From the NCBI GenBank assembly GCA_020466095.1, contig CM035806.1, positions 140,771,934 through 140,835,933 of the forward strand: DNA of 64,000 bases, in the 5' to 3' direction. Origin of the DNA: Chlorops oryzae (taxonomy: Eukaryota > Arthropoda > Insecta > Diptera > Chloropidae). A program made the translations under genes and the position numbers. Below, one piece after another: positions 37,041 to 48,580 of this stretch; position 1 is the stretch's first letter; each line of letters opens with the position of its first letter. The notes beneath the pieces are model-generated. The model saw only the letters and a program-made list of their open reading frames with translations, did not search any database and had not been told where the DNA came from.

Positions 37041-39014
37041 TTATTTTTTCGGACGTCCTGCAGCTTTTTTACCTCCTACTGGTTGCTTATCTTTGCTCGT
37101 TTTAGTTGATATCAGAGGATGGACTTCTAAACAAAAAAAAAAAACAATTTTTAAAACCAAATTAATAATCGAGTTCGGTAATCTATAATAACATAGTTTA
37201 CCATCAACTGGTGCATTGGGCAAATGCAATATCGTAATTCTTTAATTTGGTTTTTTTCGGAGGCGTGGGACCTGGATCCTCGAAATTACTCTGTGTGTTT
37301 GTGCTATCAGCTGTGCCGCCCTCCGTTGCCGCTTCTCCGTCTTTGCCACCAATGCAGGTTGAATCTGCCGAGTCTTGCATTGTCCAGCCATCTTCTGGAT
37401 CTTCGACTTCGGGAGCCATTGGTAAAAATTGCAATGCATTTTCATCCTCGCCTTCTTCATCGGAAGAGCAAAAGGCCGCAACCGGTTCGATTCTCTGTAC
37501 GTCGACTTCGACTTCCTCGTCCTGTTTCGCATCAGCATTTATATCAACAGTCTTATCTTCGTCCGTAATGTCAAATTCCGATTCACGTTCCTCGTATTCA
37601 ACATTCTCATCGAGTTCCTTAAAGTCGGGTGCAAATGCAGACCAGTTTTCCACTTGATTTTGCGCCCAAATAGAAACCAAACCAGAGCTAATACTTGCAA
37701 TTATCGGACGTACAGGATGCCAGACAACATCGAGCAATAGTTCACCTTTTGTTCCATGCAGTATTTTCACTAAATTTCCAATTGACTTCTCCCAAATGTA
37801 GAGCGCATGCTGGCGCGCGCTGCCAGCGCAAATGTATTCGCCATCACCCGAGAAGCAACATTTCTTCCATGTTGTTCTATCGACCGAAAATGGTATATAA
37901 TTAACAATGACACCAGAAAAGAAATTAAACCAAAAAATTCGTACTTATTCACCAAATCCTGCAGCTTTTGAATGGGTTCTGGCTCACTGCCTAAGCCCGC
38001 AGATAAAATAACTTTTGAGTCATAGACTCTAATAACACGATCGGATGTGTTTATGAGAAATGCGCTAAAATGATCGAATGAAAAAAAAAAAGGCTATTAT
38101 TTTCTTTTTTTCCGTTGGTTAGTCTTGTTTACTACGAACTCTCCACGTCTCGCAAATTCAATGCTTTTCACAGCAGTGGCACTAGATGTACCGACAATAA
38201 TCCGAAAGCTTGCGACTGTTTCCAGCGACTCAATGTCAAGTACGAGCAATTTGCCCTTGGCATTACCAGTGTAAATATGTTTGCCGCGACGATCGAACGA
38301 CGCTACGATATTAAGATCGCCCTGTAAATGTAACAAGACCGCTCAAGAGCCTCATTCGCTTTATTTATATCTAATTGAATATAATGCTTACATCCGAATC
38401 CAATGGCAGACACTTGTGGCCTTCCCCAATTACAACTAGGACAGCAGCATAGCGCATTGGACATACGAGAAAACGTTTTTCATTGCGTGGATCGAATTGA
38501 ACCTTCAAGATGGGCGATGGAAATCTATATTTGAATTCACATTCACCCGAAAGTACATCCCAAACGCAAACATTATTATCAGTGGACGCAGAAAGCAGCT
38601 GAAAATTGAACAACATTGAGTATAAATAGGAAACCAAAGGAATATTTATTCTTTAAGATGCTTACATACCTTATGACCATTCCTCGTCCAACTTAAACTG
38701 CAAACTGGATGCACATGTGCAGATATTACTTTTGCTATGCCGCGTGTAAGAAAATCCCAAATTACTATGCGGCCATCATTGCAGCCGACAGCCAAAAGTG
38801 TTCCATATTTGTTGAAGGCGCAAGTTACCGCCAAAGAAATGCAGTCCAAGGATCCATCAAACTCCTCCGGATAGTTTTGCCCAAAGGATTCTAATTCAGT
38901 TAGATATAAAGTTCGGATCATTTGTTTTTGTTTCAATTAAAAGGAAAATTTTTTGCAAATTCCTTAAAATCCATTTGAAGGATTCTTTTACTCACCCAAT
39001 AGTTCTAAATTCAT
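37041..39014 (-). CDS. Rbbp5: Rbbp5, WD40 subunit of SET1/MLL COMPASS
   Basis: Seven coding exons on the minus strand: 39014-38996, 38890-38670, 38598-38392, 38321-38140, 38064-37945, 37876-37202 and 37126-37041, giving 502 residues if one extra base is discounted. The first exon (MNLELL) plus ESFGQNYPEEFDGSLDCIS starts a seven-blade WD40 propeller: GTLLAVGCNDGRIVIWDF, LLSASTDNNVCVWDVLSGE, FPSPILKVQFDP, IYTGNAKGKLLVLD. The acidic tail ELDENVEYEERESEFDIT is the known ASH2L-contact and methyltransferase-activating part. The protein ends VGGKKAAGRPKK. Function: core of H3K4 methyltransferase complexes with WDR5, ASH2L and DPY30. Odd point: a run of three A at about 37222-37224 should be two to join NYDIA to LPNAPVDG; as written the frame stops early. 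It is convergent with the serpin, 256 bp apart. Confidence 0.93.
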
Positions 39015-39340
39015 AAGTTAAAAAATACTCCAAAGTATACTGTGTTCAAAATATAAATATTCAAAGTAAACTAAAACTAAGGTGACCAGTCGTCATAACA
39101 ATTCGGGCATGTCCCCTTTTTTCCGACACAATTGCTTGTTTATCGAAATTCGATTCCTCAATGAAGATGATTTTTCACAATTTCGTTCAATTGCAAATGC
39201 ACAAACTTGAAAACATATTGCTAATCTTCAGGTTTTATCTGAACTCGATTTCTGTCGAAATTACTTTACGGAAATTTGGTCACCCTTTTTTAGTGCAAGA
39301 TTAATTGTGCAAACGATCCACAATATTTGTAATTCCAGAT

Positions 39341-39500
39341 TCAGACACACGAACAATGTTTTGAAACAATTAATTAAGTGGAGGAAGACGTGCGAAGAAA
39401 AGAGATAGTTGTTTCTTGAATGTTCCGGAACAATCTGTGCTTCTCTTTCTTTCCCATGTATTCAAATGGGATGTTTTCGAAACATTTTTCGCGTGTCTGA
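39341..39500. mobile_element. 160-bp MITE with TCAGACAC termini
   Basis: The left end is TCAGACACACGAA and the right end is its inverted match, TTCGCGTGTCTGA. The interior shares order and sequence with the copy at 26905-27045 (GAAACAATTA, GCGAAGAAAA, CTTCTCTTTCTTTC). Two related copies show a dispersed family. Confidence 0.6.
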
Positions 39501-40499
39501 CTCTCGAGTAAGCCTGACACAAAATAGCGGTGAACAGAGTAAACCCAACTTAAAACAGGCCACTTTAAGGACAAAAGTTTGGTTCAAATATAAGGGAAAC
39601 TTAACCAAAAAAGTTCGAATGGCCAGTGACAGTGCAAACATGGATTTTCAGTCAATTGCTTGTCGTTTTCCATTTTCTTTATCCCCACATACGATCTCAG
39701 TGAAATCTCAATAAAAATTAACCCTTTTTACCTTGACACTATACACACCGCTTGTACAAACATAACCGAAAATCAAAAATTTTTTATGTACGCGCAAGCA
39801 CAAAAAAATGTATACACATTACACAACATGTTTGTACAAACATGGATTTGTGCAAATGCTTGTATTGTGTATTTGAGCCTTTAGGCTTGCCATTTGAATT
39901 TATATGTCGCGATATCGATAGTTTGACGGTTCATTTGACAGAATAAATTCTTGCCATTCTTCGCTGAACATTGAAAGCAGCGCAATATGGCGACATATTT
40001 AAGTAAATAAAAATATGTAGTATTGATGGTAACTTTTCTAATATTAATTTGCATTGATATTTTTCAACTGTACAAAATTCAAATCTACTACATTTTATGT
40101 TCAAAACAGCCCCAATTTCTTCTTCACCCAGTCCCAGCCCTGTTTTAGAGCTGGAGAACTATCGATAGTTGCGACCATCGATTGTCTCGATAGTCGATGA
40201 AACCGAAATGAGTTTTCCGATTTAGTCGGCATTTTACATTGAACGATATCGACGCATTCTTCTCAACGATTTTTTTAAATCCTATGTTGAAGAATTGACT
40301 GTCTGTACGGTGTATCTGGTTCTACATACACTGCATTTGGGCAGAGCAAGATGCTAGACTTTGTTGTGCTTTTTCTTATGACTTCGTTCTATTAGGATTT
40401 ATTGCTGATTGAAGTAAAAGTAATAAATAGTGCTGGACGATTTAAACATAAAAGATTAGAATTTGAATGGATTCAGAGCACGTTATACAAAAATAGTTG

Positions 40500-41930
40500 A
40501 AAATTCATTGAAATCCTGTTTTCCGCATTAGAAGTGGCAGATAGGCACACTTTTGTATCAAAAATCGAGAATGCAAATTCGACGAATTTGGGCAGTTAAA
40601 ACGATTATGCCGCTTCACTTTCGTCTCTCATACAAAACCTTTGCTACAAACGCAAAAGTGCGTTTTGCAAATCGTTTCTCAGGCCGACAATCGTCCAATG
40701 CTTAAAAATGTATAGACTTACAGATTTAATGCTTTACGGTATAAGTCGGGAAACACGCTTATTTGTGGGTGGGACGCAGCGGTGATGCTGGAAATATCAA
40801 GTTTAGAGTTTTTCAATGCTCTTTGCATTATGGCAGTACGAAACATTTTGTTTCGGTTATTGAAATGTCTTACACGGCATAATTATAGCTGTAAATCAAA
40901 GCATATTTCCAGGATTATGATGGCATGTTTCAAAAGCTGAACATACCCTGCGCACCGCTCTCGATCCTTAAAAACTATTGCGATGTTGAACAAGATAACC
41001 TTTACGTTCATGTAAACGGGCGTAATTTTTTTATGGTTTTACAACGTAGTCCTTGGTATTTCCTCATTTGAAGGCTCGAGCAATATGCCAGTACTGTGGC
41101 TATTTTCCGCATTAAACAACATTTGACGAGTTTGGTTTCGTTTTGGCTGTTGACGGTATGTCGCCGGTCATACAAAGTTGATTTGCGGCGAGGGACGCAC
41201 GGTGAAGCAAGAAAAACGCTCTAAATTTATTTCAATAGAAATTCCTTTTTCAATTAGAAGATGGCAGAGTACACAACTTTTGTATAAAAAAAATGGGTTA
41301 TTGAATTCAAATTACATGAGCAATGAAGCAAAAGTTTCACAACCAAAAGTGCTTTTGCAAATCGTTTATACCTCTCAGGGCACACGCCAAGGACTTAAAA
41401 AATTATGGAACGAACTCTTAAAAAACAGATTTGAAATGCCTTTACGGTTGTAAAGAAGTCGGGGAACACGCTTTGATTTTATGGGTTTTGAAAATACAGG
41501 CAAGAACATAATGGTTTCTCTTGGAAATATCAAGTTTAGAAGTTTGTGAGCCGTAATGCGTCTGTTGGCTATTAATTCGGCAGTTAAAGAAACATTTTGG
41601 CGTTGTTTCGGTTTTGGCTGCGTCTCGACGGGCAATAATTATTGCTAGCAATCTGTCAAATTGCTTTGCCAGGTAGAGGCAATATTGCCAGGGTGGGATT
41701 TTTATGCTATGCCATCTTCATATTCAAAATGACGTCGAACAGGCTACTACGCTGCGCACGCGCTCTCGATGCCTTGAAACAACTTTGCGATGAGTGAGAC
41801 AAAGAATAAACTCTCTTATTTTTTCTTCTCTGCGATATAGGCAGTTCGCAAATTTTTAATTTTTTTATATTTTTTATTTCAACGTAGTCCTTTTTAATTT
41901 CCTTCGCCATTTGAAGCCACGCATTATTTT
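40500..41930. repeat. Diverged duplication of a noncoding segment
   Basis: Two blocks share matching words in the same order: AAAAGTGCTTTTGCAAATCGTT and its counterpart near 40650, GTCGGGAAACACGCTT near 40747 against GTCGGGGAACACGCTT near 41457, GGAAATATCAAGTTTAGA near 40790 and 41523, CGCTCTCGAT near 40960 and 41762, and CAACGTAGTCCTT near 41043 and 41880. The offset is about 700-830 bp, so this is an old tandem duplication or two copies of a repeat. Confidence 0.55.
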
Positions 41931-42242
41931 TTCATATCAGTACATTTATATGATGAGGTTTTATAGGCCAAAGACATTCGAACTGTCGGTAAAAAATTAT
42001 TATCTTATAAATATCGGCGACGCACCAATCCATTTTGACGATATACACACTTTGAAAAATTCATAGAAATGAAATTCGGCTGTCAAATAGCAAAATGACA
42101 GCTCATTGCCAAATCTCAAAGTTGGCAATCGCAGCGAAGCAATATTGCTTGCCATATATTGCCATCTTTTCAAAATGAGCGGTCTCCATTGGCAATATTG
42201 CTCAAGTTGACAGATTGCTAGCAATAATTATTGCCTGTCGAG
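41624..42242. mobile_element. 619-bp element with 38-bp inverted repeats
   Basis: The left end reads CTCGACGGGCAATAATTATT followed by GCTAGCAATCTGTCAA. The right end is the inverted match, TTGACAGATTGCTAGCAATA ending CCTGTCGAG. Subterminal CAATATTGCC words recur inside. There is no open frame. It covers the second half of the duplicated block and ends 38 bp before the TATCGATA motif of eRF1. Confidence 0.65.
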
Positions 42243-42280
42243 GCGCCATGTTAATACACACATTTACTGACAGCCCTGAC

Positions 42281-42288
42281 TATCGATA
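42281..42288. promoter_or_regulatory. TATCGATA (DRE-type) motif upstream of eRF1
   Basis: TATCGATA, the core of the DNA replication-related element bound by DREF in Drosophila, lies 79 bases before the eRF1 ATG. DRE is a frequent element of TATA-less housekeeping promoters. The match is exact; the function is inferred. Confidence 0.5.
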
Positions 42289-42366
42289 TTATCTACAGTG
42301 CCATCGACAGTTTGCGAACTCTAGCTCTAGTTAAAACCTAATTGAATTTTCAGCGACTTGTTCACG

Positions 42367-44862
42367 ATGTCTGTCGAGGAAACATCAGCCGATCGTAACG
42401 TCGAAATATGGAAAATCAAAAAACTCATCAAAAGTCTCGAAATGGCACGAGGGTGAGTACGTACGATTATGGATTTTTTGTGTAATCATATTGAGAAAAT
42501 TTAACTTCATGATCCTTGAGAAGTACGCAAGCGACAAAGCAAAGGGATGCCAGACGTAAAAATTTTCCATTTCAACATAATTTTCACGTCTCTCCACAAT
42601 CAACTACATCTTTGTTATTAAATTTAAGTTATTAAATAAGAAAATTTTCAGTTCCCAATTTACTGGTTTTTTTTTAAAACTAAATGTCTATTTTTCTCAA
42701 ATGCCATCCATCTGGCGCCTGATGCAAAATCGATGTACTCACTTATCCCCTAAGAAATCCTATGGTCTCTGTAATTTGAAAGTTCATTGGTAGCATCGGC
42801 TCCAATATTGTTAGGTACAAATCGTGGGCTAATTTTCGAAACGATTCCAGTTTACTCTCTACTGTTGGTGTTATTTCCACCATCGCCAATTACACTATTA
42901 CTCATAGATTTCTAATCATAGAGGGAGCAATGATTTTGTAATTTTAACCCTTGTGATGTTGAAATTTTTCATCTTTCGTTTTCAGCAATGGAACTAGTAT
43001 GATTTCTTTGATAATACCACCAAAAGACCAGATATCCCGTGTTAGCAAAATGCTTGCAGATGAATTCGGTACTGCCTCGAATATAAAATCACGAGTTAAT
43101 CGTCTATCAGTTTTGGGGGCCATTACTTCGGTTCAGCATAGACTTAAATTATACACAAAAGGTATGTACGGATTTCGCATTAAGGCATTAAGGTCATGTC
43201 GAAATAGACCAAACTATATTTGTTTGTTTTTTTCTTTTGAAGTGCCTCCAAATGGCTTAGTTATTTACTGTGGCACTATTGTTACGGAAGAAGGCAAGGA
43301 GAAGAAGGTCAACATTGACTTTGAGCCATTCAAGCCGATAAATACCTCTTTGTACCTTTGCGATAATAAATTTCATACGGAAGCACTAACGGCATTGCTT
43401 GCCGATGATAATAAATTCGGTTTCATCGTTATGGATGGAAACGGAGCTCTCTTCGGTACACTTCAAGGGAATACCCGTGAAGTTCTTCACAAGTTTACAG
43501 TCGATCTACCAAAGAAACACGGCCGCGGTGGACAGTCAGCTTTACGTTTTGCACGTCTTCGCATGGAAAAGCGTCATAACTATGTGCGAAAGGTTGCCGA
43601 AGTTGCCACACAACTCTTTATAACGAACGATAAACCAAATATCGCTGGACTCATACTCGCGGGTAGCGCTGATTTTAAGACCGAACTAAGTCAATCGGAT
43701 ATGTTTGATCCAGTAAGAGCAATCGGATTCGTTGTGACTCAATGGAATATATTTTTTTGATTTGTATTTTTTTTTTTCTCCTTCGCTCCTGAAATTTTAG
43801 CGTCTTCAATCGAAAGTCATTAAACTCGTTGATGTTTCTTATGGCGGGGAAAATGGTTTTAATCAGGCAATTGAGCTTGCGGCGGAATCCCTTCAGAATG
43901 TCAAGTTTATACAAGAGAAGAAACTCATTGGACGTTATTTCGATGAGATATCACAGGTGAATTAGAATGACAGAAGAAACTCTGCAGTAACGAACGCAAT
44001 AATTGTTGTGTATTTAATTTTTTTTTATTATAATATAATTACTCTAAAGGATACTGGAAAATATTGTTTTGGCGTCGACGATACTCTACGGGCTTTAGAA
44101 CTGGGATCTGTCGAAACGTTGATCTGCTGGGAAAATTTAGACATTCAACGTTACGTGCTCAAGAACCATGCAAACTCGACCTCTACAACTGTTTTACATT
44201 TGACTCCCGAACAAGAAAAGGATAAGTCACATTTCACTGACAAGGAGGTAAGCGGAAATAATTGAATCAGACGGAAATCTAAATGGCAATACTGATTTTA
44301 ATTTTATTTATTTATTTTTTATTTTTTTATTTTATTTATTTTTTTAACAGAGTGGAGTTGAAATGGAGTTAATCGAGTCACAGCCACTTCTAGAATGGTT
44401 GGCTAACAATTATAAAATGTTTGGCGCAACACTTGAGATTATTACTGACAAATCACAAGAAGGCAGTCAATTTGTACGAGGTTTCGGTGGAATTGGCGGT
44501 AAGTGTACAAATTCATTATCTAATTAACAGATTTTCCAGCTAAGATCCTTACTAATTGCAACATTTTTTTTTTTTTGCATTTTATCCTCTATTAATGCTG
44601 CTATCAAAAATGTAAACATGTATGTGTGGAAATGGCTAAACGCTATATAATATATCATCTATGCATTGCACTAATCCCTCAATTCCTAATCATTTTAATC
44701 TTTTTCATGTAATACCCAACACGACCACAAACGCACACAATACGCATACGCATACGCATATAAATACATATAAAAAACGTAGGTATCTTACGCTATAAGG
44801 TCGACTTTCAGTCATTGCAGGCTGACGAACCATTGGAAGACGTTGATCTTGACGATTATTAA
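42367..44862 (+). CDS. eRF1: Translation termination factor eRF1 (proximal C-terminus)
   Basis: Seven coding exons: 42367-42452, 42986-43161, 43243-43712, 43801-43956, 44050-44247, 44351-44498 and 44783-44862, giving 437 residues, the same as human eRF1. All stop-recognition and catalytic landmarks are present: [11 protein letters not shown], the NIKS loop ([10 protein letters not shown]), YLCDNKF, the GGQ loop ([16 protein letters not shown]) and the domain-3 motif GGIG-GILRY. Function: reads all three stop codons in the ribosomal A site and, with eRF3-GTP, triggers peptidyl-tRNA hydrolysis. This isoform ends [20 protein letters not shown] plus Tyr. Splice phases agree throughout. A TATCGATA motif lies 79 bases before the start. 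AATAAA-like signals occur near 45448 and 45513. A second terminal exon exists at 49006-49091. Confidence 0.96.
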
Positions 44863-46162
44863 GCATATTACTTTAATAATTCTTTTTATTCACTTTGCAA
44901 ATCTCTTATACAAACTCGCACGCATTTCCTCCATTCGAAGAGACGGTGCTGTGTAAGCATATGTAGGTATAAGAGAATATAAAAACCGCGCTAACTCTTA
45001 GAAGTTAAGTTATATAAGTTGATAGAGCAACAGGAATAGAGAAACAAACAATTAAGCCAATTTAAATAAGGAACTCACGATCATTCTAATATAAAACTCA
45101 ACGTCCATGGGGACAAAAGAGGGAAAGAGAAAGTGAGTTAAAAAGGGAAAGAGAAAGAGAACGAGAACGAGAACGAGAAAGAGAGAGGGAGCGCGAGAGA
45201 ACAAAGATAACAATTACATTTATCCACATGCATTTTTGGTATAAAAAAAATCTATTAAACTTGTGTACTTGTACACTTCCTCCAGCAATATCTCTCATTC
45301 TTTTATGATGTGTTCCATATCCGAAAAAGGTAAAAAAAAAAAAAAAAAAAAAAAAAAATTATAATAAGAATAATAAGTAATACAAAAGGAATAAAAAGAA
45401 ATCCTTACTCAGTTGAAGCCACGAAGGAGTTGTTAGCGCGCTCCGGTTAATAAATTCGAATATAAAAGTATAATCAATAATTGTGGATTTTCTAGGAAAA
45501 TCTATTTTACACCAAATAAACAAATTTCCCTAGTCTAAAACCAAAATATGACATTGTATAATTATTCAGCTATAATATTAGTTACGGCGATTTCTGGTAA
45601 ACGATGCGCATCAATGAAGAAATAGCACGCAAACGAACTATCTCTTTAAAGGTCGTATTACCAATGATGATATTACGACAGAATGAATGGTCTAGACAGA
45701 AAATCTTGAACGACGAGATATCAAGTTAAGGATAGCATCACTTGCGTGTCTTCTCTATACGCTAGTCTAATGCTTTGGTCAAAACTTTTTTCATGTATTC
45801 CAGTATCATTTCAATTAGGACGCGCTGCCTATGTTTTGATGAGTGGTGGCAAAATATCGATATGGGGCGTGGTATTTAATCCCTGTTAACAATAAATTTA
45901 TATTTAGTATTCCTACTTAAGGTGTGTCTTTTTTTTTTAAGGCTTTCCCAATTTAACGATGGACTTCATTATAAATAGTTTGCCATTAATACCTTTTTTT
46001 TTTTTTGGAGTCAATTTTTGTTTTCTTGAAATAAATTTTGATTTGAAAGGCAAAGGAAATTCATCGAAATAATTAAGGTTGAATAAATAATTTTCCAAAC
46101 GACGGGATTTACACAGCAAGAAATTTCGATAATGAAACATCTTTTTGCAGGCTAGTGACTAG

Positions 46163-46339
46163 AGTTGCAACGGATATCCGGCCGGATACTTAATTTAAGG
46201 CCGGATAGGCAAATGTTTAATGTGAGGTATCCGGCGGCCGGATATAGATGGTATCCGGCATCCGGCCGGATACTAATTTTAAGGCTGGATACCGGATCAG
46301 GCCTAGCAGTCAGTTGGATACACTATCCGTTGCAACACT
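46163..46339. repeat. 177-bp inverted-repeat element rich in CCGGATA
   Basis: Ends: AGTTGCAACGGATA at the left, and TATCCGTTGCAACACT at the right. The interior repeats GGCCGGATA and TATCCGGC. ACTAG lies directly outside each end, which may be a short target duplication. Confidence 0.55.
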
Positions 46340-46398
46340 ACTAGGGACGCTGTGGGAAAGTGATATGGGAAATGTTTTTCTATCGAAATGTCGAATCT

Positions 46399-46530
46399 TG
46401 GGTATAGACAAATCAAATGCTTGTCAAGCATGTGAGAGTGTATTAGTGAACTATGTTCACACAACTTATATACGTGTACCATTATACACACTCTCACATG
46501 CTTGACAAGCATTTGATGTGTCTATACCCA
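46399..46530. repeat. 132-bp palindrome
   Basis: The left arm starts TGGGTATAGACA and includes AAATGCTTGTCAAGCATGTG then AGAGTGTA. The right arm is the inverted match, starting near ACACTCTCACATGCTTGACA and ending TCTATACCCA. Arms are about 47 bp. It sits 11 bp before the hAT-like element. Confidence 0.7.
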
Positions 46531-46541
46531 GCATTGCAGCG

Positions 46542-48580
46542 TAGGGTGTCCGAAAAAATTAATTTTTTTGAAATGTTAAAATGTCAGGACGGAATTCGAG
46601 AGATATTTGTCTAAAAACATTTTGAGAACTTTTACAGATTTTTTGAAAGTCGTTTAGAGATCGCGCAAATGGATTTTGTGGGGCAGCCCCCACTCTCGAG
46701 GAAAGGGTTTCAATTTATGCCTCAAATGGATACATACGTGTAAAATTTTATTTAAGAGTGTCATCATAACGAAAGATCATGAATTACATTTTATTTTTCC
46801 ATGCCAAAAAGGGGGGTTGAAAAAATTTTTCTGGACCGTTGGGTCGCAAAATAATTTTTTCCTAAAAAAATTAAAAAAATTTTTTAACAACTAAAAAAAA
46901 TTTAAAAATATTACTTATGAAACTTAAAATCTTAGTATGCCAATTTAAAGTCCAATCAATTATTAGAAAATTAAAAAACAAGTTAGAAAGCTAAAGTCGG
47001 TCAAGCCCGACTTCGAAATACCCAGCGTCCCGACATTATTGGCGCACTATGTTTTGCCTTTCCGTACGAAAGTTACACAAAATTCATGTTTGCGGGCTTG
47101 ACAGTGGACGGAACGTGGTCATTCTACGCCTTATGTTTCGTAAGTTACGAAAAATCTCCATTTGTGGGCGTGGCAGTAGGCGGGCCACATAAATTTTGTT
47201 CCTACACCTTTCATTCGTCTTGGTCAACCTATGTTCCGAATTTGAAGCTTCTACGCCTTTTGCTTCGGAAGTAACGAAAAATCTCCATTTGTGGGCGTGG
47301 CATGGGAGATCTCCATATTTACTTAGGATCATACTCGGATCCCGATATACCTGTGTAGCCAAATTTCGACTTATTGGTCAGCCGTTTCGGAGGAGATTCG
47401 CAGAGACTACAGACGCGATTACGAAAGACGGACATGTCTAAATCGATTCAGTTTTTGATCCTGATCATTTCTATATATATTTGTCTATATCTCCGAGCTT
47501 AGTTCTCCCCTGTTACAAGATTCGCACAAAACTAATATACCCGACTTACGCTGGTATCCATGACAGCCGTTCAGCGAGCTCACTAATTGCAGCACTTGGC
47601 AGAGGACGGTTTTAAAATAGTTCTACAAGTTGTCGAATCAAGACCGAAATTCCTTATAAAAGAAAAACGATATTTCTATATATATATATTTGTTTTCGAT
47701 CGGAATTGTTTCCTTTTTGTAGATTGCTATCACAAATAATAACTTGTGGTGTATAACAAAACATGAAAAACAAATAAACTTCACTGTTGTGCTACATAAA
47801 GCAGCCCATTATTGGACATGATCGACGGTTATGTAAAATTTCAATACATAGTTCGTCGAAAAGAACAAAAAAGAACTGTCTTAAATATTGCAAGAAAATT
47901 GATTGGACATTTCTAATATTGTCATACTAATTTTTTGTTTTCAAGAATCGAATTGTTTTTGCTTGTTTGTAATCTGCTTATCACAAATTAACATTGTTGT
48001 ATAAAAAAATTAAAAAAAAAAAAACTTTGCACTGTTGTGCTACAAAAGCTAGCCTCATAGTAGTGAATTGATCGCACACAGGTGAGTCAAAATTTCAAAT
48101 TAGCATAGCTTCGTCAAAATAAAATATAAATGAACGGTTTTTTTTTTTAATTTGCAAAAAATTGATTGGACTTTAAATTGGCATACTAAGATTTTAAGTT
48201 GGATAAGTATATTTAAAATTTTTTTTAGTTGTTAAAATAAAATTTTAAATTTTTTTTTATGAAAAAATTATTTTGCGAACCAACGGTCCAGAAAAATTTT
48301 TTCAACCCCCCTTTTTGGCATGGAAAAATAAAATGTAATTCATGATCTTTCGTTATGATGACACTCTTAAATAAAATTTTACACGTATGTATCCATTTGA
48401 GGCATAAATTGAAACCCTTTCCTCGAGAGTGGGGGCTGCCCCACAAAATCCATTTGCGCGATCTCTAAACGACTTTCAAAAAATCTGAAAAAATTCTCAA
48501 AATGTTTTTAGACAAATATCTCTCGAATTCCGTCCTGACATTTTAACATTTCAAAAAAATTAATTTTTTCGGACACCCTA
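46542..48580. mobile_element. 2.04-kb hAT-like foldback element, 8-bp TSD
   Basis: Terminal inverted repeats are about 420 bp (46542-46961 and 48159-48580), starting TAGGGTGTCCGAAAAAATTA and ending with its inverse, TCGGACACCCTA. The 8 bases TTGCAGCG are identical immediately outside both ends (46534-46541 and 48581-48588), the hAT signature. Mirror-image short frames that read MWGSPHSRGKGFNLC appear in both arms and are not genes. A second repeat (about 46985-47540, starting GTCGGTCAAGCCCGACTTCG) is nested inside, and a diverged tandem duplication of about 250 bp (47700-48200) fills the right part. No transposase is visible, so it is non-autonomous. Confidence 0.85.

Larger units (their letters stand above)
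39015..42366. other. Divergent intergenic region upstream of Rbbp5 and eRF1
   Basis: No coding exon was recognised. It holds a MITE at 39341-39500, TATCGATA sites at 39913-39920 and 40160-40167, a diverged duplicated segment (about 40500-41100 and 41220-41930), and an inverted-repeat element at 41624-42242 whose right end lies just upstream of the eRF1 promoter motif. Confidence 0.5.

Noticed and set aside
37224..37740. Plus-strand frames opposite the Rbbp5 tail
   Set aside because: Antisense shadows of the acidic-rich exon; the minus frame carries the recognised protein.
46676..48446. Mirror-image short proteins starting MWGSPHSRGKGF on both strands
   Set aside because: They are the two arms of the hAT-like inverted repeat, not genes.
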